DNA of 64,000 nucleotides from Cacajao melanocephalus (GCA_963573385.1 CAUYLG010071450.1:20664-84663); one strand, 5' to 3'; positions 50,847-64,000 are shown, counted from the stretch's first letter. Numbers and translations are program-made. The notes: generated by a model not told the origin, from the letters alone.

Positions 50847-53800
50847 TAAGAGAGAAGAGAAAGAAACCCCAAACAAGCCACACCATCCAGTTTCAGCCAA
50901 GCTGCCAAATCCTATTACAGATTCAATCCTATTAAAACGTTCCCAGGTTTAAGCCTGCTTTGGAGTTTTTCATAGGAGTGCATGACCCTTACTCAAACCC
51001 CTACATGTGTGGTCAGGGACCTCAGGATAATCGTAAACTGCCTGGACTCCCATTAATCTCGCACAGTCAGATATTAGTGCTTGTAAATCAGCACCTAAAC
51101 AAGAACAATAGTTAAAGCCATCAATAGTCTTTTAATGAGGCAGATCAAAAACAAATGAAAGCAGCAGGACACTCGGATTTGCCAAGGAGGGGAAAGGGAA
51201 GGCCATAAGCTTTGTCTGATTTCTTATAAAAAAAAGTAGATGGATTTAGTCCAGGTCCTGTCTTCTAAACTACTGCATTCACTGTTAAAAAAAATAAAAT
51301 AACAAGGATATTTCCAGGAATTTTCTTTATTTTCTTTGTTTGGGGCATAGCAGCTGTCACTTTCTTTTCTTTCTCTCCCTTTCTCTTGATAGTTCCACAC
51401 ATACATATATCGACATATGTACATTAATGTATACGTATTTAAAAGAGGAGGCCATTGCGAATAATAACTGCATGTAGACACATTAGGCAATGATCAGTTA
51501 CACTTTGTCAAGAATTTTAATTACTTATCTGCATCCTTGCAGACATTTTATGTGCTTTTGAAATTCCCACAGATGTTTTTTGTCCATTAGAAAAGGGGGG
51601 AAATATCTTGTTTTGTAATTCCTTGTTTTAAAGAAGGAGAAAAATAAAGCAAGATAGGATTTATTATCTTGCACGCATGTGCAGCAGCATTATAATGGTT
51701 GCCAAGCAACCTAAAGGAACCATATCATAGTAAAGAGAGGGGCAAATGAATGAACAGATGCATGGGATTAGATATGGGAGGGGAAGGGAAGAGGTTGCCC
51801 TGAAATGAGCTCACCTTGGCACATTAGTTTTTGATTGTGATTTGCTTTTATTCAGGTGTATTTATCTTAATTAGTGTCTTTTGATTTTGCATGAGATTTT
51901 TACTTTTGCTACATTTTTAGTTTACTATTTGACTGAAAGGCTCAAAAAGAAGAGGTGAGAAATGTTTGTAAAATTTATGTTCTTTCATTGTTGCCAATAA
52001 CGTTCTTTCAGGATAGTATTTTAAGCAGCAGAAAGGTACAGAAACAAGCGTTCTTGTACATTTGACCAACATTACCCAATACAAACACACACATTCAAAA
52101 GTGGTATTTCTTTGGTAGTGTTAGCAAAACATATATTTACTTCAAATTGGCAGCTTACTAAGCCATTTTCGTTGTTGTATTAAAACCTCACTATATATGT
52201 AATTTTATGTATATATAAATATATAAATATATATATATATACTTTGTGTCCATGTGCATATAGATACACATACATATTATAGAGAGCCTATAGATGAAAA
52301 TAAAACACTATCTCTTCTTGTTGCCAGATTACAGATGTTTAGGATGTGCACCACACCTCCTTTCCAAGGGGTGAAGTCAGATTCATAGTGTATACCCAAA
52401 ACAATTTAAATGGTTGACTTAACAATACCTATTCATACCTAATAACATACAACCCAGTTTGTTCATTTAAAGTATGAAAACTTGTAATCCCATGCATTTA
52501 ATTGCAAATATCACTAGATAAGCAATCATGCTGTAGAAGTAAGCTCAATATTAAATTCTAGAAGGCAGCCTGGCTTCAGCACATCCTGGAAGACCAGTTC
52601 TGTTTCAGCCTCCAAGTGGGAAAAAGTATAAACTATTTTCAAGCTCCTTTGAATTATTTAGTAAACAAAACTAATCATAAATTAGTAAATGTCTCAAGTG
52701 AGACTGCTGAGTAGAGAACATTCAACTGGGAAATGGCTACCATGATAGTTTCTGAAAATGCAGGGTATGAACTGTCAGTTTCTCAGAACTAGCCACCAAA
52801 AGAGGATGAAAGGTCTAATTGATGCAGCAGATGTGTGACAGAAGAATTCACACCACCTGAGGGCTCCTGTCATTTCCCACCTCACAGCAGCTGCATTCAT
52901 GAGAAGGGCTGGTCTTGTAGCAGGATGTTAACTGGGCCAGTTCAAACACTTGGGGATTTTTCCTTTTGGACTATGTAATGAAATTGTAGCTTTGCAGTTT
53001 TCTCAAGAAATGGCATGTGGAGTTGCATTTTAATCATAAATTGACATTAAGCTATTGGGGAATTATACTGTGTCTACTAATATATATTCCACCTCTCTTG
53101 CCCTAATGAGATCACCTTACACTCACTGGCACTGATGCAAACATTTAGAGCTGAGTGCTCAAAAGAGGCTGGAGTACAAATGGTACATAATTCATTACCC
53201 TGGGAAACATGGATTTCAATGCAACATAATGCAAGGTGCTCTCATGTATTCCTGAGGCAGGAAGAGTGTACCACAGTCATAGTGAAGTGACTGGTTACAC
53301 CAACCTGATTCCACTTGTTCTTTACTAGAACTAACAAGCCCTCTAGTATTATTGCACCCACTGATACTTACTGGACTCTGCAGATAAGTCCTTGTAGCTA
53401 GAGGAACAAACACTTTGTTACACAATCTATGAAGCAGCAGAAACCTGTGTGAGTAAAAAATTCCGGAAATTCTAAAGAACATTTCTCTGAGCTTTTTAAA
53501 ATAAGGTCTCAGCAACCTGGAGAATTTGCATTTAGAATAACAAACTCTGTTTTTCACCCCTCACTTTTCCACCCCCATTCACTCTTGTCAATAACCAAAA
53601 GATGGCAGCATTTTACCCAGCATTCATGAGTGACACCTTTGGTGGAGCTGGGTTTGCAATTTCACTTTCATGTGCATTGTTATTTCCTCTTGGTACTAAA
53701 TGTGGATTGATAACATGGTGGCATTTATTAACAACAGCAACAACAACAAAAATGCAATTTCAAAAAAGCTCAGAAGATTAATTATACAAATTACAGTGTA

Positions 53801-54696
53801 AAGCATCAGAGTTCCTCTTTGATGAGGAAATACACACCAGTCTGACTGCAGTGACTCCACAGAGCAATCAAGCTTTGCTAGTGGTATCAGAACCCAAACA
53901 CCTTGTCCCTCCAGCCATTAGGCTTTCTTCCTGGCTGTGGGCCAGGAAAGGGAGTAGAGACTATTGGGCTTGCAGGCTGAACCTAATGTGGGGGAAATGA
54001 AAAAGGGCACTGATGAACATATCTGACAGGGTTTCCACCAGCCCAGGCCTGCTCCTCATCTCTTCTCAAAACACACTGTAATAACAAGGGTAAGGTTGGT
54101 TAAGTATCTGAAAGAGGGCGTGCCAAGCACACATTTACTCCTGGGATTTGAAAATGGACTAGATCCTTATCCATGAGGGTTTAGGGACACTTCTTCCCAA
54201 GGTGCCTTTCAAAGCCCACTTTTTACATTTGTCTCAATCATTTGATTCCCAACAAGACTAACAGCCTCATTTTAAAAAATCTCATCGTGAGAAACAGGAG
54301 GGTACAGCTTTGCCACAGTTGTGTGCAAAGGGAATTTCGTCCTGTTTTTCTGAATGTTCATTATAAATAGGGTCGACATTTGAAAGCAATAAGCCTCATC
54401 AGCTTCCCGCTCGCTCTGTGTAGTCTGCTCATCCAGGCTGTTACTTTTCTCTCCTGCATTGCTGATTAGCATTATTGAGATACAGTGATAGGCCTCATTC
54501 CCTCCTAAGTACCAAGATTCGCATTTTTCTTGAAATGAAGGCAAAATCCCTTTATTATAAAATAGGGGTGCATGCTCAAATTTGATTAAAATGACCCAGG
54601 AAAATGTAGGCAAAAATATTGTTTAGAAGCTTCTAGTGTTTGTTTAAAAGAAATCAATTATTTTGGGGTTACTTAAAAATATTACTAAATATAATT
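50847..54696. other. No repeat recognised except short (TA)n
   Basis: Nearly 4 kb without a named interspersed repeat. A (TA)n-rich tract lies at 52200-52243, and a small caa tract at 53733-53750. Minus frames of 113 codons at 53216 and 54272 have no domain. Confidence 0.45.
51698..51710. promoter_or_regulatory. RFX X-box-like palindrome
   Basis: gttgccaagcaac fits the RFX-factor X-box pattern GTNRCC-N-RGYAAC with a one-base spacer, flanked by one more paired base each side (ggttgcc...agcaacc). Sixteen bases upstream lies gcacgcatgtgc, itself near-palindromic. Sequence match only. Confidence 0.4.
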
Positions 54697-54795
54697 TCAA
54701 CATCTATTTTAGAATTCAGGGGGTACATGTGCAGGTTTGTTGCATGGATATACTGCATGATGTTGAGGTTTTGGGTATGAGCGATCTTGTCATCA
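54697..54795 (-). mobile_element. Short L1 3' end, antisense
   Basis: catctattttagaattcagggggtacatgtgcaggtttgttgcatggatatactgcatgatgttgaggttttgggtatgagcgatcttgtcatc is a reversed primate L1 3' UTR of about 100 bp. Confidence 0.85.
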
Positions 54796-55234
54796 GAGTT
54801 ACTTTTGCCTTTGGAGACGGTATATGTAAATGACAGAGGATTTTCTTCCTCCTACTTTTGGGCCCAATAGCAGAGCTTATTCCCCACTCTCATCTTTTTC
54901 TAGGACTCTAGGCCATTATATCGGTATGTGACAGCAGAAATGTGAATTCCTTTATAGTATATAACGGGCACCACTAACCAGAGTGATAAATGTTGATCTC
55001 TCATAGAATTGAAACCGTAGAGTGACTTTATAGACATAATCAACATGTATACACTGCTTTTATAGTTAAATATGTACAATGAAACATAAGATTGAGGTGG
55101 ATTTAAATTTTATAAACTCCATGAAGGGATTCAATAGGGAATTGTAATTCAGTGTCTAATCTTTAAAAATAATGCATTTATTTGTAAATAAACTAAATTT
55201 AAAACATCTAGAAGTATATAGAGAGCAAAGTGGG
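54796..55234. other. No feature recognised
   Basis: Unique-looking AT-rich DNA. Confidence 0.45.
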
Positions 55235-55455
55235 CTGTTAAAAGTTGGCAAATGCAAGCAAGTGTCTAGACATGAGTTTGAATCCCAGTTCTTTGTCTTG
55301 AAGCTGTGAGGCCCCAGGGAAGTGCTTAACTTTTCTGTGGCTCCAGTCCTTCATCTGTAAAATGGTGATAAAACAGCTACAACATGGAACTCTGCTGGGA
55401 TTAAATGAGATGTCCATAAAGCACCCATCCACCATTCTTCCCATAAAGGAGGTGG
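55235..55455 (+). repeat. MIR SINE, sense
   Basis: gacatgagtttgaatcccagttc, gtgaggccccagggaagtgcttaacttttctgtggctccagtccttcatctgtaaaatggtgataaaacag, ctgggattaaatgagatgtccataaagcac: MIR in order. Confidence 0.88.
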
Positions 55456-56061
55456 GATGATTCTTCTTATTATTAAGACATATATTAATATTCATAATAA
55501 TATCTAACTATTTGAGGGCATAACCCTACCAAAAATCACTAAGTTGTGGGCCTAAAAATGATAATAGTGCATTTCTATTCTTTCCTACTCTCCCAAAAAG
55601 TAGGAATCATTTCTTTTTCAACATGGCACCTTTGCTTCTAAATCAGCATATTTTTGTGCCTCCCTTTTCCTGGACATACTGGTTCTCACTCACCTTTGAT
55701 TTCTGTCAGTGATATCACCATCATGTTTTTAATGATTAAAATGTACATTTAAAAAAATTTGTTTATCCAAAAGTTATATGGCTTGCCATTATCACAAAGC
55801 ACTCTTCTGGGTATTGTGGGGGAGAGGAAAACAAAAATACATTAGATTTTCTGCCTTTAAGACTATATTTTATTAAAAAGATGACACAGACTTAGGTGAT
55901 TGTGACACAGAGCACTCTCAGGTAGTGTTAATGTTGTTTATGAGGTAGCTCTTCCATGACTTCCTTCCTCCCCCACACATACACTAGGATGAATGTCTCC
56001 CAGCTAAGTGTTTGCATGCGCCCCCAGGTGTGCTTCCATTGCACTACATTATCATCAACAT
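55456..56061. other. No clear feature; weak L2-like phrases
   Basis: agcactcttctgggtattgtgggggagaggaaaacaaaaatac at about 55798 faintly recalls the reversed L2/L3 tail. Not strong enough to call. Confidence 0.35.
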
Positions 56062-56529
56062 TGATTTTATGCTCTGTCACTCCACACATCCAATTCATCA
56101 GAAAGTCTTATAGACTACCTCCAAGTTTATATTGAATTTGTCCACTTCTCACCATCTTTTCCAAGCCCCTATCAGATATTTACCCAGGTTACTGTAAGAA
56201 CCTCAGAATTAGTATCTGTGATTCCATTCTTGCTTCCTTACAGTCCTCTCTTTCCCTTGAAATCCTTTACAGCCCCAACTGCAACCCTTTCAGTTCTTCA
56301 AATGTGCCAAGCAAGTTCTGGCTTTATGGCCTTTGTAACAGCTATTTCCTCGGCCTAGAATACCCTTTCCCCAAGCTTTATGTGTCTGTCTTCTTGTCTT
56401 TCATGTATTAGATTAAACGTTATTCCTATCCAAATCAGCCATGCAGTCACTCCCTATCACATTACCCTGTTGTAGTTATTAGCACAAAACTTATCACTAT
56501 CTATTTTGTTCTTTCTGATTCACTTAGAG
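56062..56529 (+). mobile_element. L2 LINE, sense, left part (split by MER1A)
   Basis: cacacatccaattcatcagaaagtc, gaatttgtccacttctcaccatc, gccccaactgcaacccttt, ggcctagaataccctttcccc, cagtcactccctatcacattaccctgttgtagttattagcacaaaacttatcactatc follow the L2 coding end and 3' region in sense. Continues at 57050. Confidence 0.87.
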
Positions 56530-57049
56530 CAACGTCCCCAACCTTTTTGGAGCCAGGGACCAGTTTTGTGGAAGACAAGTTTTCCACAGACCGGGGAGAA
56601 GGGGTTGGTTTTGAGATGATTCAAGCAGGTTACATTTATCATACACTTTATTTCTATTATTATTACATTATAATATATAATGAAGTAATTATACAACTCA
56701 CCATAATGTAGAATCAGTAGGATCTCTGATCTTGTTTTCCTGCTACTAGAAAGTCCCACCTCGGGGTGACGGGAGACTGACAGATCAGGAGGCATTGGAT
56801 TCTCATAAGGAATGCACACCTAGATCCGTCACATGCATAGTTCACAACAGGGTTCACACTCCTATGAGAATCTAAGGCTGCCACTGATCTGAAAGGAGGG
56901 GGAGCTCGGGTGGTAATGTGAGCAATGTGGAGTGGCTATAAATACAGATGAAGCTTCACTTGCTCGCCCACCACTCACCTCCTGCTTTGCGGCCCAGTTC
57001 CTAACAGGCCATTTTGTGGCCCAGGGTGGGGGTGGGTAAGAAACCCCTG
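56530..57049. mobile_element. MER1A-type hAT-Charlie element, 520 bp, inside L2
   Basis: Left end caacgtccccaacctttttggagccagggaccagttttgtggaag, right end gcggcccagttcctaacaggccattttgtggcccagg...aaacccctg, with an internal palindromic pair (ggcattggattctcataagg / ctatgagaatctaaggctgcc) typical of MER1. Flanked by acttagag (56522-56529) and atttagag (57050-57057), an 8-bp hAT target duplication with one change. No transposase frame: non-autonomous. Confidence 0.92.
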
Positions 57050-57175
57050 ATTTAGAGTATTTATTGTCTCCCCAACTAGAATGTATACTCTTTGAGAATA
57101 GGTACTTTATCTATCTTGTGCATTGTTATATCTTCAGAGCCTAGAGTGGTGCTTGATAAATATTTGTTAAAGTAA
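57050..57175 (+). mobile_element. L2 LINE, sense, right part
   Basis: tttattgtctccccaactagaatgtatactctttgagaataggtactttatctatcttgtgcattgttatatcttcagagcctagagtggtgcttgataaatatttgtt is the L2 3' end and continues the fragment interrupted at 56529. Confidence 0.9.
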
Positions 57176-57224
57176 CAAATAGTAGATGATGATTATGCAT
57201 TTGTTTCTACTAATAAATATTGAG

Positions 57225-57330
57225 GCTGCTGAGGAGGGACCATAGCTCATTCATCTTTGATTCACTGGTGCCTAGCATATAATAGAAGTTCAAAAAAAAG
57301 GCTAGCTGTTTTGAATTGAATAAATCAAGA
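57225..57330 (+). repeat. Second L2 3' end, sense
   Basis: gagggaccatagctcattcatctttgattcactggtgcctagcatataatagaagttc...tgttttgaattgaataaatca repeats the L2 tail (gagggcagggacc...gcgcctagcacagtgcc...caataaatatttgttgaatgaatga), so it is a separate copy. Confidence 0.7.
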
Positions 57331-57344
57331 AATGATTTCTTGCT

Positions 57345-57935
57345 GGAGTGATTCTTAAAAGCATCATAGAGAAGGCATTTGAGCTGAAACTTCAGTAGAT
57401 GACAAAAGATGATGGCACTTCATTTCAGGCAGGGGGTACAATGTGGGATAAAGTTTGAAACTGGAAACATTTAACGATTTTTTTTAAAGGTAATGGTGAG
57501 TAGTAATTCAGATAAGTTGGAGTTTATATAAGAGGATAACATAGGGTAAGGTTAGCAGAGAGGTTGGGAAGAATTGAGACTGATCTCAAAAGCTAAACAA
57601 GCAATATGAAGTACACGTATTCAGTAGGCAGAGGAGAGACTCATAACTGTGGTTTAAGGGGATTAAATGGCAGCTTTGTGTAGCATAAACTGGGGGGAAG
57701 AGATGGATAAGAGAACTAGTTAGGGGCTAGTATAATAGTTTGGAATAAAGAAACCAAAATTAGAGTGGTAATAGAATGTAGAAAAAAATACAAAGTCAAT
57801 TGAAAAACCTGATAAAACTTGATATAAAGTATTCAGAACAAAACTCACTTTGAGGTTCCAAAAATAGATTAGGGGAGAATGGATTGTATATCAAGAAAAA
57901 TAGAGAGAAGTCAAAAGGAAACTCAGGTTTATTGT
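57345..57935 (-). repeat. L2 LINE fragment, antisense
   Basis: gagaaggcatttgagctgaaacttcagtagatgacaaaagatg, catttcaggcagggggtacaatg, ctagttaggggctagtataatagtttggaataaag, agggagaatggattgtatatcaagaaaaatagagagaag correspond in order to reversed L2. It faces the preceding L2 tail to tail. Confidence 0.65.
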
Positions 57936-58169
57936 GAGAGTGATAAGATCCTATTTTATTTTTTTGTAAGTGAATTTTTAATATATGACAAAAATTTCTA
58001 CAGGTATTGTCTACAGGCAGCTTGAAATATACTGGAGCTCAGAAGACTTCTATAGTTGAAGCAGATTTGGAGATGATCTGTTTGGAGGTTCTAGCTGAAG
58101 GGATTCTTGGTGCAAAGATAGAAAGGACCCTGTGAGCTGCTCACAGGTCTTGAGAACTTCCCACAGTTA

Positions 58170-58440
58170 TTTTCTTTTAAATCATCTTTTAAAATCATGA
58201 AATCATTTTGACTTTTATCTTTATTCCCCACATCTAATTGGTACTGAATTACCACTTTCCTTTTGAATGTGGTCCATATCATTTTCATTCCCTCTGCCCA
58301 GAACATTGAAATTGTTTCTTAACTATTGCTTCCTACTCTTCCTGATCTAACCTCTGTTGTCAAAGAAAGTTGTTAGTTTCCTTATCTTAATTCATCTCCA
58401 CAAAGTCTTGCAGATGTGTGCCACTTTTAATGAAGAGAAG
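58170..58440 (+). repeat. Possible L2 fragment, sense
   Basis: gacttttatctttattccccacatctaattggtactgaattaccactttcc resembles the sense L2 phrase gactcctctctttccctcaccccccacatccaatccatcagcaagtcctg, and tctgcccagaacattg the later tctgcctggaatgctc. Diverged. Confidence 0.5.
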
Positions 58441-58608
58441 AGTTGATAGGTGCAGTGGGAAAGTCCACCCTCACTCTTGGCAATATATTATAACTAAAGT
58501 CATTTTATGTGGGCAAAAAAATCTCTGCAGCCTGAGCAAATGGGGATAAGGTTTAAGATGCAGACTAGAGAGGGATCATCTGGAATAATATCTCTGGTCC
58601 TGATATAC

Positions 58609-58834
58609 CTGTGCTGTCTAATATGGTAGTCACTAGCTATATGTGGCTATGGAGTATTTGAAAAACTGGCTAGTCTAAATTAAGATGCAGTATAAGCACA
58701 AAATACACACTAGATTTTAAAGATGCAGCATAAATATAGCATGTTATACAAAAATGTAAAGGTTTGTATATTGAAATGATAGTATTTTAGATATATTGAA
58801 TTAAATGAAACACATGTTAAAAATTAATTTTACC
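58609..58834. mobile_element. hAT-type DNA transposon, left part (split by MLT1)
   Basis: tgtgctgtctaatatggtagtcactagctatatgtggctatggagtatttg...aactggctagtc...aaaatacacactagattttaaag...ttgaaatgatagtattttagatatattgaattaaatg...aaaattaattttacct follows a known hAT mini-transposon family (ctgtccaatacggtagccactagccacatgtggct...), name not certain. Continues at 59221. Confidence 0.82.
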
Positions 58835-59220
58835 TGTTATTATGGACTGAATTATGTCTCCCTCAAAAATCATATACTTAAGTCCTAACTCCCAGTGTGA
58901 CTGTATTTGGAGATATGGCATTTAAGGAAATAATTAAAGTTAAATGAGGTCATTTGGGTAGATCCTAATCCAATAGGACTGGCATCTCTATAGGAAGAGG
59001 AAGAGATGGAAGGGTTGCATGTGCATAGAGAAAAGGCCATAAGAGAACACAGCAAAAAGGTGGTCATCCACAAGCCAAGAAGAAAGGCCTCAGAAGAATC
59101 TATTCTGCAGCACCTTGATCTTGGAGTTGCAGGCTTTAGAACAGTGAGAAAATAAATTTTTGTTGCTTAAGCTACCTAGCTTATGGTATTTTGTTGTGGC
59201 AGCCTTAGCAGGGTGATATA
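58835..59220 (+). mobile_element. MLT1 (MaLR) solo LTR, sense, inside hAT element
   Basis: tattatggactgaattatgtctccctcaaaaatcatatacttaagtcctaactcccagtgtgactgtatttggagatatggc...ggtcatttgggtagatcctaatccaataggactgg...aacagtgagaaaataaatttttgttgcttaagctacctagcttatggtattttgttgtggcagccttagcaggg is a complete MLT1 LTR with its AATAAA. No internal region attached, so a solo LTR. Confidence 0.93.
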
Positions 59221-59318
59221 TTTATCTTTAAATTTTAAAAAATGTGACTACTAGAGACTTTAAAATGACTTACTGGGTTTCCATTTGTGGCTTGCATAAT
59301 ATTTTTGTTGGACAACAT
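59221..59318. mobile_element. hAT-type DNA transposon, right part
   Basis: tttaaaaaatgtgactactagagactttaaaatgacttactgggtttccatttgtggcttgcataatatttttgttggacaac is the other end of the element at 58609 (aatgtggctactagaaaatttaaaattacatatgtggctcgcattatatttctattggacagc). Confidence 0.8.
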
Positions 59319-61549
<2,231 letters not shown>

Positions 61550-62268
61550 CCTCCCATGATATTTTTGAACAATTTCTTGTATTCAAGCAGTTTCTTGGGA
61601 TTTGGCATAACCAACCTGGACATTATGAGTTGTACGGTTTTTCTCCTCCAATTTTCCTCTAAAATTAGATATAACAGATGCAAGTAGTCCCCCTCTATGT
61701 AGTTCCAAAGTCATTTTCTTATATACACATGAATATCTTCTAAGATCTATCACACCTGGGTTTCTGTATGCCAAGCTAAAAGGTGCTTGGTGAGCTCACA
61801 AAGTGGAATGTAAACTGGAAAAGGAAGTGAACTAGGAAATACATGGACATAGATTATATATGTAAGCTTCCTTGCACTGAGATGATTTTGCAAAGTAGGC
61901 AAGCATTTTTGATAATTTGGTTTTCGATACATAGTAGAGATATATGTGCCTGGTTCTTAAAGCATCAGAATTAATTAGAAACTTTTTAGAGTTTTTTAGG
62001 GTAGCCCACGGATTTATTACTAAAACTGGAGTTTTAGTAACAAACTCAGCACCAAACAACATACCATTAGAATATCTTGAAAACTGAAGTTAAATATGAG
62101 CCAGATTTTAACTGTATATATAAACCAAGTTCCTTTACATTTTATCTTCAAAATATCCTTTTTATTACTTAGGGTTAGAGCAATGACAATCACATTTATC
62201 ATAGCTGCCAAAACATTTGCTTGCCACTTCAAGTCTCCTGGCAACTTTGCTTTCTTCTAACTTGCCTC
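61550..62268. other. No feature recognised
   Basis: Unique-looking DNA. Overlapping minus frames of 60-85 codons have no domain. Confidence 0.45.
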
Positions 62269-64000
62269 TTTAAAAAAAAAAAATTATTGTACTTTAAGCT
62301 CTGGGGTACATGTGCATATCCCGCATGGTTGTTGCGTAGGTACACACATGCCATGGCGGTTTGCAGTCTCTGTCTCCCCATCACCTACATCAGACATTAT
62401 TCTCAGTGTTCTCTCCTCCCCAGCCTCTCCGCCCCCTACTGTCCCTCCCCTAGCCCCCAACCCCCAACCTACCCCAGTATGTGATGTTTCCCTCACTATG
62501 CCCACATGTTCTCACTGTTCAATACCCACCTATGAGTGAGAACATGTGGTGTGTGGTTTTCTGTTCTTGGGTCAGTTTGCTGAGAATGATGGTTTCCAGA
62601 CTCACTCATGTCCCTACAAAGGACATGAACTCATCATTTTTTATGGCTGCATAGTATTCCATGGTGTATATGTGCCACATTTTCCTTGTCCAGTCTATCA
62701 TCGATGGGCATTTGGGTTGGTTCCAGGTCTTTGCTATTATGAACAGTGCTGCAATGAACATACCTGTGGATGAGTCTTTGTAGTAGAATGATATATAATC
62801 CTTTGGATATATACTCAGTAATGGGATTGCTGGGTCAAATGGAATTTCTATTTCTAAATCCCTGAGGAATCGCCACACTGTCTTCCATAATGGTTGAACT
62901 AATTTACACTCCCACCAACATTGTAAAAGTGTTCCTTTTTCTCCACATCCTCTCCAGTATCTGTTGTCTCCAGATTTTTTAATGAACACCATTCTAACTG
63001 GTGTGAGATGGTATCTCAATGTGGTTTTGATTTGCATTTCTCTAATGACCAGTGATGATGAGCATTTTTTTTCATGTGTTTGTTGGCCACATAAACGTCT
63101 TCTTTTGGAAAGTGTTTGTTCATATCCTTTACCCACTTTTTGATTGGGTTGTGTATTTTTTTTCTTGTGAATCTGCTTTAGTTCTTTGTAGATTCTGGAT
63201 AGTAGCCCTTTGTCAGATGTGTAGATGGCAAAATTTTCTCCCCATTCTCTTGGTTGCCAGTTCACTCAAATGATTGTTTCTTTTGCTGTGCAGAAACTCT
63301 TAAGTTTAATTAGATCCCATTTGTCTATCTTGGCTTTTGTTGCCAATGCTTTTGGTGTTTTAGTCATGAAGTCATGAAGTCCTTGACTATGCCTATGTCC
63401 TGAATGGTATTGTCTAAGTTTTCTTCTAGGGTTTTTATGGTTAGGTCTTATGTTTAAATCTTTAATCCATTTGCAGTTAATTTTAGTGTAAGGTGTAAGG
63501 AAGGGGTCCAGTTTCTGCTTTCTGCACATGGATAGCCAGTTTTCCCAGCACCATTTATTAAAACAGGGAATCCTTTTGCCATTGCCTGTTTTTGTCAGTT
63601 TTGTCAAAGATCAGATGGTTGTAGATGTGTGGCATTGCCTCCAAGGCTTCTGTTCTATTCCATTGGTCTATATCTGTTTTGGTACTAATGCCATGCTGTT
63701 TTGACTATTGTAGCCTTGTGGTATAATTTGAAGTCTGATAGCCTGATGCCACCAGCTTTGTTCTTTTTGCTTGGCTATGCAGGCTCTCTTTGGTTCCATA
63801 TGAAGTTTAAAGTAGTTTTTTCCAGTTCTGTGAAGCAGGTCGATGATAGCTTGATGGTGATAGCATTAAATCTGTAAATTACTTTAGGCAGTATGGCCAT
63901 TTTCACCATATTTATTCTTCCTAACCATGAGCATGAGATGTTTTTTCGTCTGTTTGTGTCCTCTCTTATTTCCTTGAGCAGTGGTTTGTAGTTCTCCTTG
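62269..64000 (-). mobile_element. L1 (L1PA/L1PB group) 3' part, antisense, runs off window
   Basis: From the 3' terminus (tgcacatgtaccccagagcttaaagtacaataa on the minus strand) through the 3' UTR into ORF2, continuing to the window end. The 3' UTR shows the accc/ggggag G-rich tract and ccgccatggcatgtg phrase of primate L1. Oddly the tract beyond its end reads A on the plus strand (62271-62282), not the T run expected of a reversed A-tail. Confidence 0.96.
62606..64000 (-). pseudogene. L1 ORF2 C-terminal part, broken
   Basis: Encodes the C-terminal region of the L1 ORF2 protein (endonuclease-reverse transcriptase used for target-primed insertion). In minus frames one sees [61 protein letters not shown] and YTMEYYAAIKNDEFMSFVGT, all landmarks of that end, including the Cys-rich part. 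Breaks: an extra T near 63559, a 2-base loss near 63440, an 8-base duplication at 63363-63378, and a TGA at 63266-63268 where an Arg codon is usual. A dead copy. Confidence 0.95.

Overview
This window looks like ordinary primate (most likely human) intergenic or intronic DNA. It carries Alu elements of AluS/AluSc type, an L1 of the primate L1PA/L1PB group, and a background of mammalian-wide repeats (MIR, L2, hAT-Charlie, MaLR LTRs). CpG is scarce, simple repeats are abundant, and no CpG island is visible. No open reading frame here looks like a real protein-coding gene. The longest frames are Alu or L1 antisense/sense frames, microsatellite frames of S/F/L/P or K/E/G/R runs, retroviral remnants, or chance frames. 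I saw no rRNA, tRNA or CRISPR.

Layout. 0-8.4 kb: MIR copies, a hAT mini-transposon (1719-1902), an odd A-tailed minus-strand block (1921-2090), an Alu, and a ~1.1 kb antisense L2. 8.4-15.0 kb: an unusually repeat-poor 6.5 kb stretch with AT-rich homeodomain-type motifs, the best candidate here for conserved non-coding regulatory DNA. 15-20 kb: MIRs, an old L1 3' end, an Alu, a short L1 with 12-bp target duplications, then a hairpin cluster (18588-18752 and 19591-19678) sharing a 41-bp direct repeat. 20-33 kb: mostly single-copy sequence with scattered L2/MIR pieces. 33-37 kb: two long (CCTT/GGAA) microsatellites, one growing from an Alu tail, plus an L2 and an AluSc with clear target-site duplication.

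38.2-41.9 kb: the most structured locus. An old antisense LTR (38244-41893) is split by a defective endogenous retrovirus, 38613-41794, on the minus strand. It has two matching LTRs (350 and 365 bp), a 4-bp CTAA target duplication, a primer-binding-site-like sequence, a polypurine tract, and decayed gag-like, protease, reverse transcriptase and RNase H remnants. It is broken by stops and large deletions.

42-56 kb: a 610-bp MaLR-type LTR, a lone MADE1-like end, a MIR, microsatellites, an RFX X-box-like palindrome, a short L1 3' end, and long single-copy tracts. 56-59.3 kb: nested old elements: a MER1A-type hAT element inside an L2 with an 8-bp duplication, tail-to-tail L2 pieces, and an MLT1 LTR inside another hAT element. 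61.3-64 kb: an Alu lacking one end, and a minus-strand L1 3' end with broken ORF2 running off the window.

Nothing here amounts to a new gene system. The points worth checking are the nested provirus with its internal 78-bp repeats, the hairpin pair sharing a repeat, the repeat-poor block, and the GGAA microsatellites. Family names and boundaries come from reading by eye against remembered consensus features, not from a database search.
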